From positions 1,514,001-1,578,000 of the forward strand of contig JAGFBZ010000328.1 of assembly GCA_018398805.1 (NCBI GenBank): 64,000 bases of DNA, given 5' to 3'. Both the position numbers and the translations under genes were made by a program. This DNA is from Hirundichthys speculiger. Its lineage: Eukaryota; Chordata; Actinopteri; Beloniformes; Exocoetidae. The notes beneath the pieces were generated by a model. That model had not been told where the DNA came from. It worked only from the letters and a program-made list of their open reading frames with translations, and searched no databases. Shown here in pieces: positions 36,767 through 46,829 of the stretch; within the stretch, counting starts at the first letter, position 1; the number at the start of each line of letters is the position of its first letter.

Positions 36767-38020
36767 AGAGTCAAGTGCATTCGTGAGTCAGGACATATTT
36801 ACCTGCATGCGTCTCAAACTGGCTAAGAGAGAGCGCGTCAATGTCCGGGTCAAAGGTTTAACGCATCGGAGAGGACGTTAGGAGTGAACATCTGGGTATA
36901 AAACCTCAGATAAACATAATTAATGAATAAAGAAAACATCTTAAACTTGTCGCACAAAACAAAGCCAGGATGTCAGTTATTGTTTGTCCTCCGTATCCTC
37001 TACTTCCAGGAAACAGATTCTCCAGAGCAGAACCAAATACAACATTTAAACCTTGACTGGATTTATATAATAATAATAATAAGAAGAAGAAGAAGAGGAA
37101 TGTGATGGTACGTGTGCATCAAACTGCCTCAAAATGGGAACGTGTTCACGCTGGAGCCGCCAGATTAGTGGAGTGAGACAGCAGACCCCCTTGACCTTCG
37201 GTGAGAACAGCAGATTTACTGTTGACTGTGGAAACGGTGATGATGATTCAAATAATCGTGCTCATGAGAAGGTCATCTAGAAGATAGCGAGGAGAAATTC
37301 ACTGAATCTGACCAAAGAAAACTCGCCTACCCTACCTTTAAATTCAGCCTGCCGGTTACTGCCAGTGATGTGTTTCCATGTCGCAACAACACGTCCTGAT
37401 GGCTTTTATCGCTGACTTTTAGTTCCTCACTCATGGTACTGGCTTATGAATGGATGAAATAAACACAGCTGGATTGGATCATCCGTTAGTTCTGCCTCTT
37501 AAACTTTATCACCGCACACGACTGATTAGCGCTCACTGTAAATACTCGTGTAGCAATAATAAAGTCCTCCAGCTAATAAAAATCACATTTGCATGAGCAA
37601 ACGGCGGTTACTGCCATGTTCACTTTCCAAAAAGAACCATTTTCCCATAATAGTCATGTGATTAAGCACACATGGATGCACAGCCTGCAAACGTGCGCGA
37701 CCTCGACAGCGGATCCTTCGTGCACGGCTTGGGCATTGTGAAATAATAAAGTTGTTTTGTTGCCTCGGTCTCATCAAACGGACCAGAGACCAGATTATTT
37801 GGACTCAAGGGGAGGAATTAGGACGGCAGACGGTCCGTTGCATCGGAGTAAACACACACACACACACACTGTTTCACGTGCACGTGCGTCCTCCCGCTGT
37901 TGATCTCAGTACAGTAGCAGCATCGCAGCATCATCCATGGCCGTTCCTTCGCTGCAGAGATAATACAGGAGAATCATTCTGGACGTGCATTTCATGCTTG
38001 TTTGGTTTTTTTTTTTGTCA
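36767..38020. other. Unassigned sequence with short microsatellites
   Basis: AAT/AAG repeats at 37066-37096 and CA repeats at 37853-37870. 37500-37750 is balanced unique DNA that could be conserved noncoding sequence. No gene recognised. Confidence 0.3.
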
Positions 38021-38028
38021 TGTGACGG

Positions 38029-39110
38029 CGGTGTTGGGCAAGTTCACTTTCTACTAGTTAAGTTCATAGTTCACAGAAATTAAAATGAACTAGTTCAGTT
38101 CACCATTTCAAAAAATGAAGTAAATAGTTCATTTTTAGTTCATTTTTAAAAAATTCATTTTTAATGTTGCTGCAAGGAAATATCTGTCAAAATGATTACC
38201 ACTGCCCATATACTACAGCACCACAAAAGGCAATTATTTTATCGATTTTAACTGTTGAAAACTATTGGTCCAATTCAGAATCCTGAACCAACCAGGGTTC
38301 ACATTAGCATTGAAGGGACAGCCCATGTAAAACTGTCATTTCTGTTTTAGCTTCTCTCTACAGCAGCCATTCCCAAACTTCAGAATACCAAAGCCCAATT
38401 TGAAATGTGAAAAAATATACGCAGCCCACCCAAACCTTTAATCACAACTGTGATCAACATACAGAACAAGGAACCATGACCCGATATTAATGTGAGGGGT
38501 CAACAAATAAGGTGACGCTTGTCATATTAAGTTAAGATGACAGTAGAATAACTTAACTGGTTTGTTTTATTACTTCTTAATGTTTTTTTAAACATGTCAT
38601 GAATATTTTACAGTAATTAAAAACATATTTAAAAAAGATCGAGAATTTAAAATACATTTGTTTAATTTTAATGACCTCTCACGGCCCACCTGCAGTCCCA
38701 CGACGGCCCACCAGGGGGCCGCGGCCCACACTTTGGGAATCACTGGCTCTACAGTAGATTAATAATATGAGGAAAAACTTGCTCCCAAATGGTCTTTATT
38801 ATAAGACAAAAATAGGTCCTTATGGACCAATATTCAATATTTCAATCCCCCCCAGGAGTCGGGGTCTCCTCCGGCTCTGGGTAACTGCAGCTTTCATCTT
38901 CCTTCATGATCATTTTAAACGTTCGCTGGAAACCTGGAACGGTTTTGACCATGCGTGAACTTTGAAAGGGGTCGTTCACAGCTGCCCAAATGAACTCGTT
39001 CACGCCCCCCGCTGGTGAAGGAGAAAGAGAGCGCGCTCAGTTCACGTTCACGCAAAATATGAACTAGTTCGTGAACTTTCGTTCAATGAACGCGTTCAGG
39101 TACGACGCTG
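38029..39110. mobile_element. hAT-type element interrupted by another hAT
   Basis: Ends CGGTGTTGGGCAAGTTCAC and GGTACGACGCTG are inverted with mismatches; both arms contain GAACTAGTTC-type words. Flanks TGTGACGG at 38021-38028 and 39111-39118 are perfect. The interior is split by 38364-38746. Confidence 0.88.
38364..38746. mobile_element. Nested hAT-Charlie miniature element
   Basis: CAGCCATTCCCAAACTTC at the left pairs with CACTTTGGGAATCACTG at the right. Flanks CTCTACAG (38356-38363 and 38747-38754) match, with one extra G at the right boundary. The interior has GGCCCACC words on the right. It lies inside 38029-39110 and so is younger than that element. Confidence 0.88.
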
Positions 39111-39118
39111 TGTGACGG

Positions 39119-39986
39119 TGTGCCTCCATGTGATGATCAGTTTGCGTTTTTAAAAGGTTTAGAAACGTCTCCGTGTGTCCCGGTAGCCACACATGTGGAG
39201 CTTCTTCTCAGCTGAGAAACCCCGGTGCTCCTCATTTGAAACTTTAAATGTCACGCCTGCTGCCGGACTGTACATATCGCTCCTTCACTTAGCAGCGATA
39301 CGCTGCAGACGCCCCGTCATCCCTTCATATTTCTGTATTACCTCACCCCCCCTCTGCCAAACCTCCTTTTCTCTCTCCACTTTCTGTCTCCTCTCATCTT
39401 TTTCTCGCCTCTCATTTTCTCTGCCTCACCTTTACCCCCCTATTCCTCCTCCACCCGTCGACGCCTCAGCCTCGTCTCATTGGCTCCCCCGTCAGGCTCT
39501 GAGGTGCACGGCACCCACGGAGACGGGGAGTCACAGCTCCCCGTGAGAGTTTCACATTATCTGCAGAAACAGATGTGCGCGTCCTCTCTTTCGATGCGTC
39601 ACCCTCTTGTTAATCTCCTCGACGTCAGCCGCGACATTCACAGCCGTCCACAGATGAACGTGTTGCACTGAGGGAGAAAATACGGGGTGTCTCGTCCCTG
39701 TCCTCCGGGTTAACGTCGTGGAGTTTGAAACAACCCCGCGGATACGATTAGATGGTAATGAGTGTAAACGTTTGCCCGGGACCGAAGTGATGTGACAACA
39801 GGCAACAACAGAGCCATGTTGAAATAAACGACCGTTTCAAGCCGTAAGACGGCGGTGTGGACAGCGTCCCTGCAGACGAAGGGAGTTTGAACTCCGCTGT
39901 GTGCAGGATGTGCATAAAATTGGCTTTTTGTACAGGAACAAGCGTCCAGCCGCCGCCCTCTTGAGTCTGAACAAGTCAGCCTCTGA
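39119..39986. other. Unassigned sequence
   Basis: 39310-39480 is pyrimidine-rich (CTCTCC/TTTCTC), which yields Ser/Leu-rich false frames. No gene recognised. Confidence 0.3.
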
Positions 39987-40115
39987 CCTTTGGGTAGAGG
40001 TGAGCAGATCGATCCAAATATCGATAATATCGATACCAACGCTGGTACTAATATTGAACGATACTCATGTAAAAAGATCAATACTCAAGCTTTTTTTTAA
40101 TCTCCCACAAGCACT

Positions 40116-40867
40116 CAGTGCATTTACATGGGAAGTTTAATTCCTCTTTAATTCAGAAATAAAGTTAAATCTGAATAAAAGTTACCATGTAAACACCTAA
40201 TTCCATATGAAAATGTCAGTTCCGAATTAAACTTAATTCCGAAGTAAGTGGCTGGTTTATTCTGATTTTAATTCTGAATAAAATAATTCCGCGGTCACGT
40301 AAACACTCATAACTCTTTAAATTAATTCCCGTCTTCCTGCGCATGCTAGTTCTCTTGCCAGTCTGTCGCCATGACGCTTATATTCCGTGCTGGGCTTGTT
40401 TTCAAAACAAAGTTTTAAAATGGCAGCACGCAGTAAACGGTGTTCAAGAGCAGAGACGATTTATTTAATAAATAGCTTGGAGGAACTGGAAATAATTAAA
40501 AGAACAGATGGCAGGAAACATAAAAATTGTGAGCTTTTCAAAGCAGCCAGGTTAAATGAAGGAGGTTTCACAGATAGAGACGCCACTCAGGTCAAAAATA
40601 AGTGGAATGTTGTTGCTAACCAGTTAGCTAAGTTTGTTTTCTTCCGGTAGATGTAAAGACGTCCGCCCCCCCATCCAATCAGAACCCTTCCCAACCCCCA
40701 GACCTTAAGCAGAGTTGGATAAAGCCGAACAAACGTGTTTTCCATGTAAACCTCAATTCGGAATTACTATTTCCATGTAAACTTGAAGGAAAATAGTTTA
40801 ATTCGGAATTATTTAATTCAGAATTATTAATTCCGAATTAAAAAACATCACGTAACCGTGGCCACTG
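40116..40867 (+). mobile_element. Nested PIF/Harbinger-like element (tentative)
   Basis: Subterminal sequence at both ends is dominated by AATTCCGAATTAA/TTAATTCGGAATT words in inverted arrangement; the outer ends CAGTGCATTTACATG and, inverted, CAGTGGCCACGGTTACGTG are similar. It carries a Myb/SANT-like frame at 40420-40650. I could not find a clean target duplication, so the superfamily is inferred from the Myb-like frame. Confidence 0.6.
40420..40650 (+). pseudogene. Myb/SANT-like (trihelix) DNA-binding frame of a transposon
   Basis: A 76-codon frame from an ATG in good context. It matches the Myb/SANT-like pattern of Harbinger accessory proteins: SRAETIYLINSLEE, then KNCELFKAARLNEGGF, then QVKNKWNVVANQLAK. 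The first conserved Trp is Ser/Arg here. The frame ends abruptly at 40650 in FVFFR, so only the DNA-binding part is present. In active elements this protein helps the transposase reach the nucleus and bind termini; here it is orphaned. Host exaptation is not supported. Confidence 0.6.
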
Positions 40868-41012
40868 TGTCCTCCTCCCCTCTCGTCTTTTGATGTTGCA
40901 TCATCATGTTGCTCGTAGGCGCCAGCCAAACAAGCATGCAGGTAAACTCAGCCTGGCCCCTCCCCCCCGGGCCCCCGCCCACTCAGCGCTCTCTCTCAAT
41001 CACACACACCTG

Positions 41013-41159
41013 ATGGAGAGAAAAAGAAAAAGAAAAAGGAAGCGCGGTTTGGCTGTATTTCAAACCCGAAAACGTAACGAAGGCAAGTTAAAGGCTGTAA
41101 AATACAGTGGAAACACTAAATTTATTCAAGCACATGAAAAACCAGGGACAAGAAAGTGA
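41013..41159 (+). pseudogene. Possible BED-finger remnant of hAT transposase
   Basis: Starts MERKRKRKRKRGLAVFQ and continues to KYSGNTKFIQAHEK, which resembles the second half of a BED zinc finger (V-K-Y-S-G-x-T-x-x-x-x-x-H). The cysteine pair is missing. The poly(K/R) start is an AAAAAG microsatellite (41021-41040). Weak call. Confidence 0.35.
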
Positions 41160-41390
41160 AGAGCTGCAGAAACGGAGAGAGGAGAGACATCCCATCATCC
41201 CTGACCCTGACAGACTCTCAACCCTGAGACTGAAGTCACTGACCGACGCCTTTCAGTCCAATAGAGAGAATCCAGGTAGATAAGAGTGCTCATCTTCAGC
41301 ACCAGTACTTACTGAAGTCATGTTACTGGAGCCAACTCAAAAAAGTCCTTGAAATAATCCAGTACATGTCATGTATCCCACTGAAAGGTG

Positions 41391-41545
41391 TTATCTAAGA
41401 TAAAACAACATTAGATAATCCTTTATTTATCCCACAACGGGGACATTTATAGAGTTAAAGCAACAGGAAAGTTCACACAGTGCAAACTAAATTACACAAG
41501 TATTGAAAGATATAATATAAGAGGTGGACTAGAAAAAACATTATG
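41391..41545 (-). mobile_element. Fish LINE 3' tail, reverse
   Basis: CCTTTATTTATCCCACAACGG at about 41421 is, in reverse, the GGGATxAATAAAGGATTATC 3' end shared by abundant fish LINEs and SINEs. The 5' side fades near 41545. It is inserted within the hAT element 39995-41818. Confidence 0.65.
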
Positions 41546-41826
41546 ATCAGAACAATTCAACTCCAAAGAATATTTACACAAAAATGTTAATTGTGATAAT
41601 AAAGTATTTTGCTGTCCCCTATAAAGTTTGCCGACATTCTATCCCAGCTTTTAACAAAATAATCCAAAGACAAAAATCACGATAACACCGAAGGGTCAGC
41701 AGTTTCATGATAGATTACGCTTGATATGAAAAAGTATCGGTATCGGTATCGGTATCGGCGATACTGGCCCTGTATTGACTTGGAATCAAATCAATACCAA
41801 AATTATCGCCCAGCTCTACTTTTGGG

Positions 41827-43040
41827 GAGGAACCTCTGGAGTTTCCACTGGGCTATTTTTTTTGGTTCGGATCTGCCGGACTTTAATTATTCAGTGAAAC
41901 AGGAGAATAAGAATGAAACGGGCAGAAATTCAGAGCGCTGATGAGCGAATCAAAAACACGAGAAGCCATCTGGGTTGAACCTCCAAAAGCTCCTCCTTAG
42001 AGCCAGAGCATCAGTTTTACCAGCTGAAACTGGCATTTATTCGTTTAAGAAGCGTTTCAGCGTCCAGACTGACATCGTCCACCTTCCAGTAAATGATGTT
42101 CTGTCATTGCCGCCGTGACTTAACTCCATCCGAGCACCTCCTCCACCTCTTGAAGGCTCTCGCGTCGCTCCTCATTGTAAATCAATGCATTTCTTTGAGA
42201 AAGGTGACTGATCCTTTTCTACGCGCGCGCATCGATTTTCTCCGTCCTGTAGCGCAATCAATGAAACCCCGCAACAATGCCCAACAGTCTGCAGTTTTAT
42301 GCCAGATAGCAATGAACTCATAATAAACCGCCGCCTGTGGCAATTTTCATTAAAGACGAGGAACGAGACAAAGAAATCTCACCCCGCGCAAATGACTTCT
42401 GAAGCAACGGCCGCTGTCCTTGAATGCTAATGGCGATTTTGCGGGATGTGCAACCCGAGGAGGGCGAAATCAGTAGGTTGTTCGCTCCTCAGAGGATCTC
42501 CTCTGGGCGTAATATGTCTTCGTCCTGTCAGCGGGTGACCTTTGTGTATCCTCCCTGATTTCTGAGTTTGTAGAGCTGCGCTCGTGTGTCACAATCTGCT
42601 GAAAAAGGGCAACGGTCTCACATGCTAAGGAGATGCCGGTGACAGCACGACTCACCAGGGAACTGGCGGCTTTTTTTTTCCTTTTATTTAAATGGTGATC
42701 TGAAGGACTAGACGACTTGCACGTTCATGCACGTCACAGGGCATCTTCACTGGCACCCTCCACAGTGGGAACAAAGCGTTACAGAGAGGCGCGTTAACCC
42801 CTGACGTTAACGTATCAAACCCCAGAACGACGCCGGTTGGACCGGTTGATTAATCTGTGAAGGTCGGCCATCGCCATCCTGACCCACACCAGCCAGATAC
42901 ATCAATCATAATCTGACGGGGAGAGGACTGGTGTCATGGGGACCTCGCCGGGTTATCTGCATATAAATGCTCGCGCCCACAACCAGAGCGGGGGGGCGGC
43001 TGTGAGGCAGATTAGCTCCATGGGACTAGCAGCTCCGGCT
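41827..43040. other. Unassigned sequence, partly possible conserved noncoding DNA
   Basis: 42080-42360 is balanced unique DNA and includes the 26-bp stretch (42320-42345) shared with 5971-5995. No exon recognised. Frames of 60-76 codons are unremarkable. Confidence 0.3.
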
Positions 43041-43049
43041 GATGCTGTC

Positions 43050-43092
43050 GCATCCCTAACCCTAAACCCAAACCTAAACCCAAACCCCCAGT
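43050..43092 (-). repeat. Telomere-like CCCTAA/CCCAAA patch
   Basis: CCCTAACCCTAAACCCAAA and variants, next to the pol III B-box-like motif at 43110. Confidence 0.75.
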
Positions 43093-43109
43093 CTGCAAAA
43101 AGCTGAACC

Positions 43110-43122
43110 GGGGTTCGATTCC
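43110..43122 (+). promoter_or_regulatory. Pol III B-box-like motif
   Basis: GGGGTTCGATTCC is an exact B box (GGTTCGANTCC). A possible A-box-like TTAGCTCCATGGGA lies 100 bp upstream (43012), too far for a normal tRNA because the telomere-like patch intervenes. No cloverleaf can be drawn, so this is at best a tRNA-derived repeat remnant. Confidence 0.3.
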
Positions 43123-43125
43123 ACG

Positions 43126-43365
43126 ACTGGATGGGAGGTGCATGTTTTATTCATTACTTTTTAATTTTTTTATTCAATAACAAAATTATTTTTATATCCA
43201 TTTGTGCAAAATAAGGGCATTAACAAACCCCCCTTCCCCATTTTTTACCATTTTATACATGTTTTATAACTATATTTATATTCTGATTTTCCCTTTTTTA
43301 CTAATATTTATTATAAGCACTTATGTTTTTATTCTGTAGCACTTGTGTTTTATTATATTTCTTCT
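43126..43365 (+). repeat. AT-rich dispersed repeat, copy 2
   Basis: Partner of 26770-26985 (reverse). Similarity starts at CTGGATGGGA and persists to the TAGCACTTGTG region. Downstream, 43370-43640 remains very AT-rich without a recognised partner. Confidence 0.5.
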
Positions 43366-43680
43366 AGTTTTATAACCCTTACCTTCCCTGCCCTGGCAAA
43401 TGTAAGTATTACCTTTATTTATTTATTTTTATTTTTATTTTTTTTATACTTTATTATATTGTTTTTTAACAAATTCTTTATGCATCTCCCTCACTGATCC
43501 ACATGGTCCTAATCGGGACCCAGCCCCCCAATAGAACTATCTATTGTTTTAATTAGTAAAATTTATTTATTTATATTTTTTTAATACACAATTGTTCCCT
43601 TTTAAATCGCTGGGCCCGTCTCTTTTATTAATTTTAATCTCATTAACCTGCTCTCTTCACTCTGCCCAGTGCTCTGCCTG

Positions 43681-43692
43681 GGAATCGAACCC
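43681..43692 (-). promoter_or_regulatory. Pol III B-box-like motif, reverse
   Basis: GGAATCGAACCC is the reverse of GGGTTCGATTCC. On the minus strand it is preceded by a short GTGG/CCAC stem resembling an anticodon arm, but no acceptor stem pairs. A tRNA-like repeat remnant rather than a tRNA gene. Confidence 0.3.
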
Positions 43693-43727
43693 TGGTCCCT
43701 GGTGGAAAGGACCACTCTATCTTCCAT

Positions 43728-43782
43728 TTAACCCGATAACCCCAACCCCAAATCCTAACCCTAGCCCCAACCCCAACCCTAA
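43728..43782 (-). repeat. Telomere-like array, left half (split by Harbinger)
   Basis: CCCCAA and CCCTAA units (plus strand) ending CCCTAA at 43782. The array resumes at 44418, after the Harbinger element. Confidence 0.8.
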
Positions 43783-43845
43783 AGCCTGATTTATACTCGA
43801 ACGTCAGGTCGTCTGCGTCACCTACGCAGACACTACGCAGAGAGT

Positions 43846-44097
43846 GTGAAGAGGGGGAGGAGAGAAGAGAGAAAGGAGGCCTCTGATTGGTCAATTCTAC
43901 ATCCGCATAGAAAAGAGCGCATCATTGAAGAAATGAGGAAGTACCCACATCTGTACGATTCTGGTTCTCCACACCACAAAGACAGCACATATTCTAGTAA
44001 TTCATGGAGGGAGATTGGGATGAATGTGGGTCTGGATACGGCCGAGACGGTGAGGAAGTGGAAAAACGCAAGAAATAAGTTTAGTAAGTTTAGCTAG
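43846..44097 (+). pseudogene. MADF DNA-binding frame of Harbinger element
   Basis: An 83-codon open frame without an ATG at its start; probably an exon remnant. Residues 22-83 match MADF/Myb-SANT domains: ERIIEEMRKYPHLYD, then SWREIGMNVGL, then VRKWKNARNKFSKF, i.e. the three Trp/aromatic-centred helices. Active PIF/Harbinger elements use such a protein with a separate DDE nuclease, which is absent here. The frame stops at TAG just before the duplicated terminal segment. Confidence 0.75.
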
Positions 44098-44098
44098 T

Positions 44099-44234
44099 TC
44101 GTGATTGTCGCTCTCGCATTGTGGCGTGGAATAACATAGCGGAGATCGCGTTTGGGCATAAATCCAAAATAACTGCGGCATACCGGCGACAAGATAACTG
44201 CGACACATTGCTGCGAGAGCATACACAACCCTTA
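44099..44234 (+). repeat. Harbinger terminal segment, tandem copy 1
   Basis: Shares GTGGAATAACATAGCGGAGA-type sequence and the ending GCGAGAG-ATACAC-CCCTTA with 44288-44419. The period is about 189 bp. Confidence 0.85.
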
Positions 44235-44287
44235 AGAAGCATGATGAATGAAGCCCACAAAAAGGGGCATTGGTGGACTTTTTCAAA

Positions 44288-44419
44288 CTGATTGTCGCTC
44301 TTGCGTTGTGGCTTGGAATAACATAGCGGAGACCGCGCGAGTATAAATCAAAAGTGTCTGCGGCATCTCCGCGACAAGCTGACGGCGACACATTGATGCG
44401 AGAGTATACACGGCCCTTA
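44288..44419 (+). repeat. Harbinger terminal segment, tandem copy 2
   Basis: Second unit of the duplicated right end; provides the actual terminus of the element. Confidence 0.85.
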
Positions 44420-44466
44420 ACCCTAACCCTAGCCCCACCCCCAACCCCAACCCTAACTTCAACCCC
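44418..44466 (-). repeat. Telomere-like array, right half
   Basis: TAACCCTAACCCTAGCCCC and variants; continuation of 43728-43782 after the Harbinger insertion. Confidence 0.8.
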
Positions 44467-44469
44467 ATG

Positions 44470-46190
44470 GGACGACTTCAGCTGCAACTTTCCAACAGGA
44501 GTCGCGCTCGTTTTGCCTGCAGTCCTCTTCTATGGAATCAATAGTTTCGTTCCCGTCGGAGTGTAAAGCTTTTTTCTCTTTTCCAGGATTGAGATCACTA
44601 TTGGATGAAATGGTGAACCCTCCTGTGACTCAGACATTCACAGCTTTTTTCCTTTTGCTTTTTTCTGAGGGACAGGAGGGTTTTTTTCATTTATTTCTTT
44701 TTCTGAGGGAAGCTATTTTGTTCCTTTCCCATCTGGCTTAATTTCATCATTCGTTTAGCCGAGCCTGTCACAGATCCACTGAAGCAGAGGCGCGTCGCAC
44801 ATTTCCAGGCCTAGAGGATGATATGATAGAAATGATCGTCTGCGGCGCTCGCGCTCGTCTGGCAGTCCTTCATCCTGTCCCCGCTCTGTCCTCGGGCATA
44901 AATAGCATCGTGCAGAAGAGCGATCCCACGTCAGGGCGCATCTCCCGACTGTCGATATCTGCGTTTGCAAATTACAGAACGCGAGACGCACTCGAACGAA
45001 GATCTGCACGGACGGTTGTCTTTATAAGGTCATCTGGCTTTGTGAAGTTGTAAAGAGTTGGTTTGATTGACCGAGGACAGTAAGGGAGTAAAGATAAGGC
45101 CTGACTGGGACGGTTTACTGAAAGAAAAGAGGCGGAGCTCAGAAAATAATTAAACTGTAACCAGCTTACGGGGGACAGAGATGCTGTTACACTTCCTTCT
45201 GCTCAAAGCCTTATGAAACTGTTGTTACATTTCTTTAATCTATTTATTATTCTCTTTCATGCAGGTTGGCCGGCCCTTGTCCTGTTTGCAGAATACAGTT
45301 TATTGTTGCATTGTTTGGAGAATAAAGAAGTCACCGCTCTAAATCCTGTCTGCGTTGACGCTCCGTCACAGCGGCGGAATCGGCCTCATGTCAGTTGCGG
45401 TTATTTGCCGTTTGCATTCGAGAATAAGTGTTGCGACGTGGTCCAAGGAGTCCGTCGGATTCCTCAGACGGAGAAGCGCCGTGACTTCTGTCCACTGCTG
45501 ATAAGACACCAGCTGCTCATCCAAGTACTTCACACGTCTCCTTTAATGTCGTTCTGCAGGTGGCGTCCCCGGCTCGCACTCTGGGACCTCGAGTTGACGG
45601 AGCGCAGCGTTCGTTTCCCAGTCTGAGGTTTTTAAAAAGAGAAGTGACTTTGAATTGGACTGTGAACAGGGTCCAACTCTTCTGGTCCACTGTGGAGCTG
45701 GGGGGGGGGGGGGGGTGGATGTTGCAGGGTGATGGTGTATTCTGTCATCATCTGCACAGAGAGTTGCAGAAACATGGTCACAAAGTCACTTGACAGAGAT
45801 GTGAGACTTCTGTGGGCAGCAGCCCCTGAAAATGAGACACAACCTGATGGTTCTCTCTTTCTTCTTGCAGCTGAACTGTTCTTGCATGACCTGCTTGTTT
45901 TTTTTAAAACATATATCATTAAACATAATGGAATTCACAGTGAATGATCTCACTTTTCCAGTTATATCAATGAGACAAAGACAGCCACATCGTGCTGCGT
46001 TTGCTGCACTTCAGAACTGGGTGGCACAAAGCTGTAACGCCACTTTCAAAGAGACACACCCAGCGGCAGAGAGGAGCACAGAGTTCAGAGAGATGCTTTG
46101 AACAAAGTGGAGCTGCTGGAGTTAATCAAACGGTTGATTAAGTCCTCAGATAATAAAGGCTACCCGAGTGCTGAGGACGTGCTGCTATTT
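44470..46190. other. Unassigned sequence upstream of the gabbr1 exon
   Basis: Contains a 16-nt G-run (45700-45715). I looked for the preceding gabbr1 exon (last transmembrane helices) here and did not find it. Confidence 0.35.
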
Positions 46191-46194
46191 TCAT

Positions 46195-46210
46195 CCACTA
46201 GGTGGCAGCG
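46195..46210 (+). promoter_or_regulatory. CTCF-like motif
   Basis: CCACTAGGTGGCAGCG is an excellent match to the CTCF core. It lies 456 bp upstream of the gabbr1 exon. Sequence match only. Confidence 0.5.
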
Positions 46211-46665
46211 TGTTGCTGAATGGAGCAACGAGCAATGCAGATCATTGATTCGACGTCATTTTCTAACTTAAAGCAACACATGGTGCACCGCTGCGATGCT
46301 GCAGAGCAAAGAAGCTACGCATCCATCCCTCCACGGATGACGAGACCTGAGTAAAGCGAGATCTCCACGCCGAGAAGATGCAAGGCAGCTATTTTGTCGA
46401 GGACAAAAACGGGGATGAATGTTGGAGTGCTAAACCTCGCATGGAACTACAGGCCACGTTCCCGCCCCGCTAACGAGGAATAGATCAGCGCTGACGCCGC
46501 TCCTGTCCACTTTGCCTGGAATGACTAGCAGGAAGCCACTAGATGAGTCCCGTCCACATGGTACTCTGGTTGCTTCTATCGTGTCAAACCTAAAGGTACG
46601 ACATATTTAAAGGGTCGAACACAGAAGATGTGATGAACATCTGGAGCCGTCTGTCTGTGCCGCAG

Positions 46666-46828
46666 AGATGCGGCGCCTCATCACCCGGGATGAGTGGCGC
46701 TCTGACGCCCAGGAGACGGTGAAGACCGGCTCATCCACCAACAACCATGATGACGAGAAGTCCAGACAGCTGGAGAAGGAGAACCAGGAGCTTCAGAAGA
46801 TCGTCCAGGAGAAGGAGGAGCGACTGTC
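46666..46828 (+). CDS. gabbr1: GABA-B receptor subunit 1, penultimate coding exon
   Basis: Exon of 163 nt: two bases (AG) completing a Lys codon, 53 codons, then two bases of a Ser codon. The product begins [18 protein letters not shown] and continues [20 protein letters not shown], then [15 protein letters not shown]. This is the known start of the GABBR1 cytoplasmic tail after the seventh transmembrane helix, including the first half of the coiled coil that pairs with GABBR2. Splice sites are good: acceptor CTGTCTGTGCCGCAG, donor GTAATG. There is no stop or frameshift, so it is under constraint or recent. The next exon, which in vertebrates holds the rest of the coiled coil and the RSRR endoplasmic-reticulum retention signal, was not found downstream; the preceding one was not found upstream. 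Whether it is the a or b teleost paralogue cannot be decided. Confidence 0.92.
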
Positions 46829-46829
46829 G

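Larger units (their letters stand above)
39995..41818. mobile_element. Large hAT element hosting two further insertions
   Basis: Starts TAGAGGTGAGCAGATCGATC and ends TATCGCCCAGCTCTA. Flanks CCTTTGGG (39987-39994) and CTTTTGGG (41819-41826) match at 7 of 8. Near the right end TATCGG is repeated four times (41738-41760). The interior contains a probable Harbinger-type element (40116-40867) and a LINE tail (41391-41545). A lysine-rich frame at 41013-41159 may be a transposase N-terminal remnant. Confidence 0.82.
43783..44417 (+). mobile_element. PIF/Harbinger-type element inside a CCCTAA array
   Basis: 635 bp. Left end AGCCTGATTTATACTCG, right end CGAGAGTATACACGGCCCT inverted, flanked by TAA on both sides (43780-43782, 44418-44420), the 3-bp target typical of PIF/Harbinger. 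It encodes a MADF frame (43846-44097), a common Harbinger partner protein. The right terminal segment is duplicated in tandem. Confidence 0.8.

Noticed and set aside
43681..43760. Possible tRNA gene on the minus strand
   Set aside because: There is a B box and a short stem, but no acceptor-stem pairing and no proper A box.
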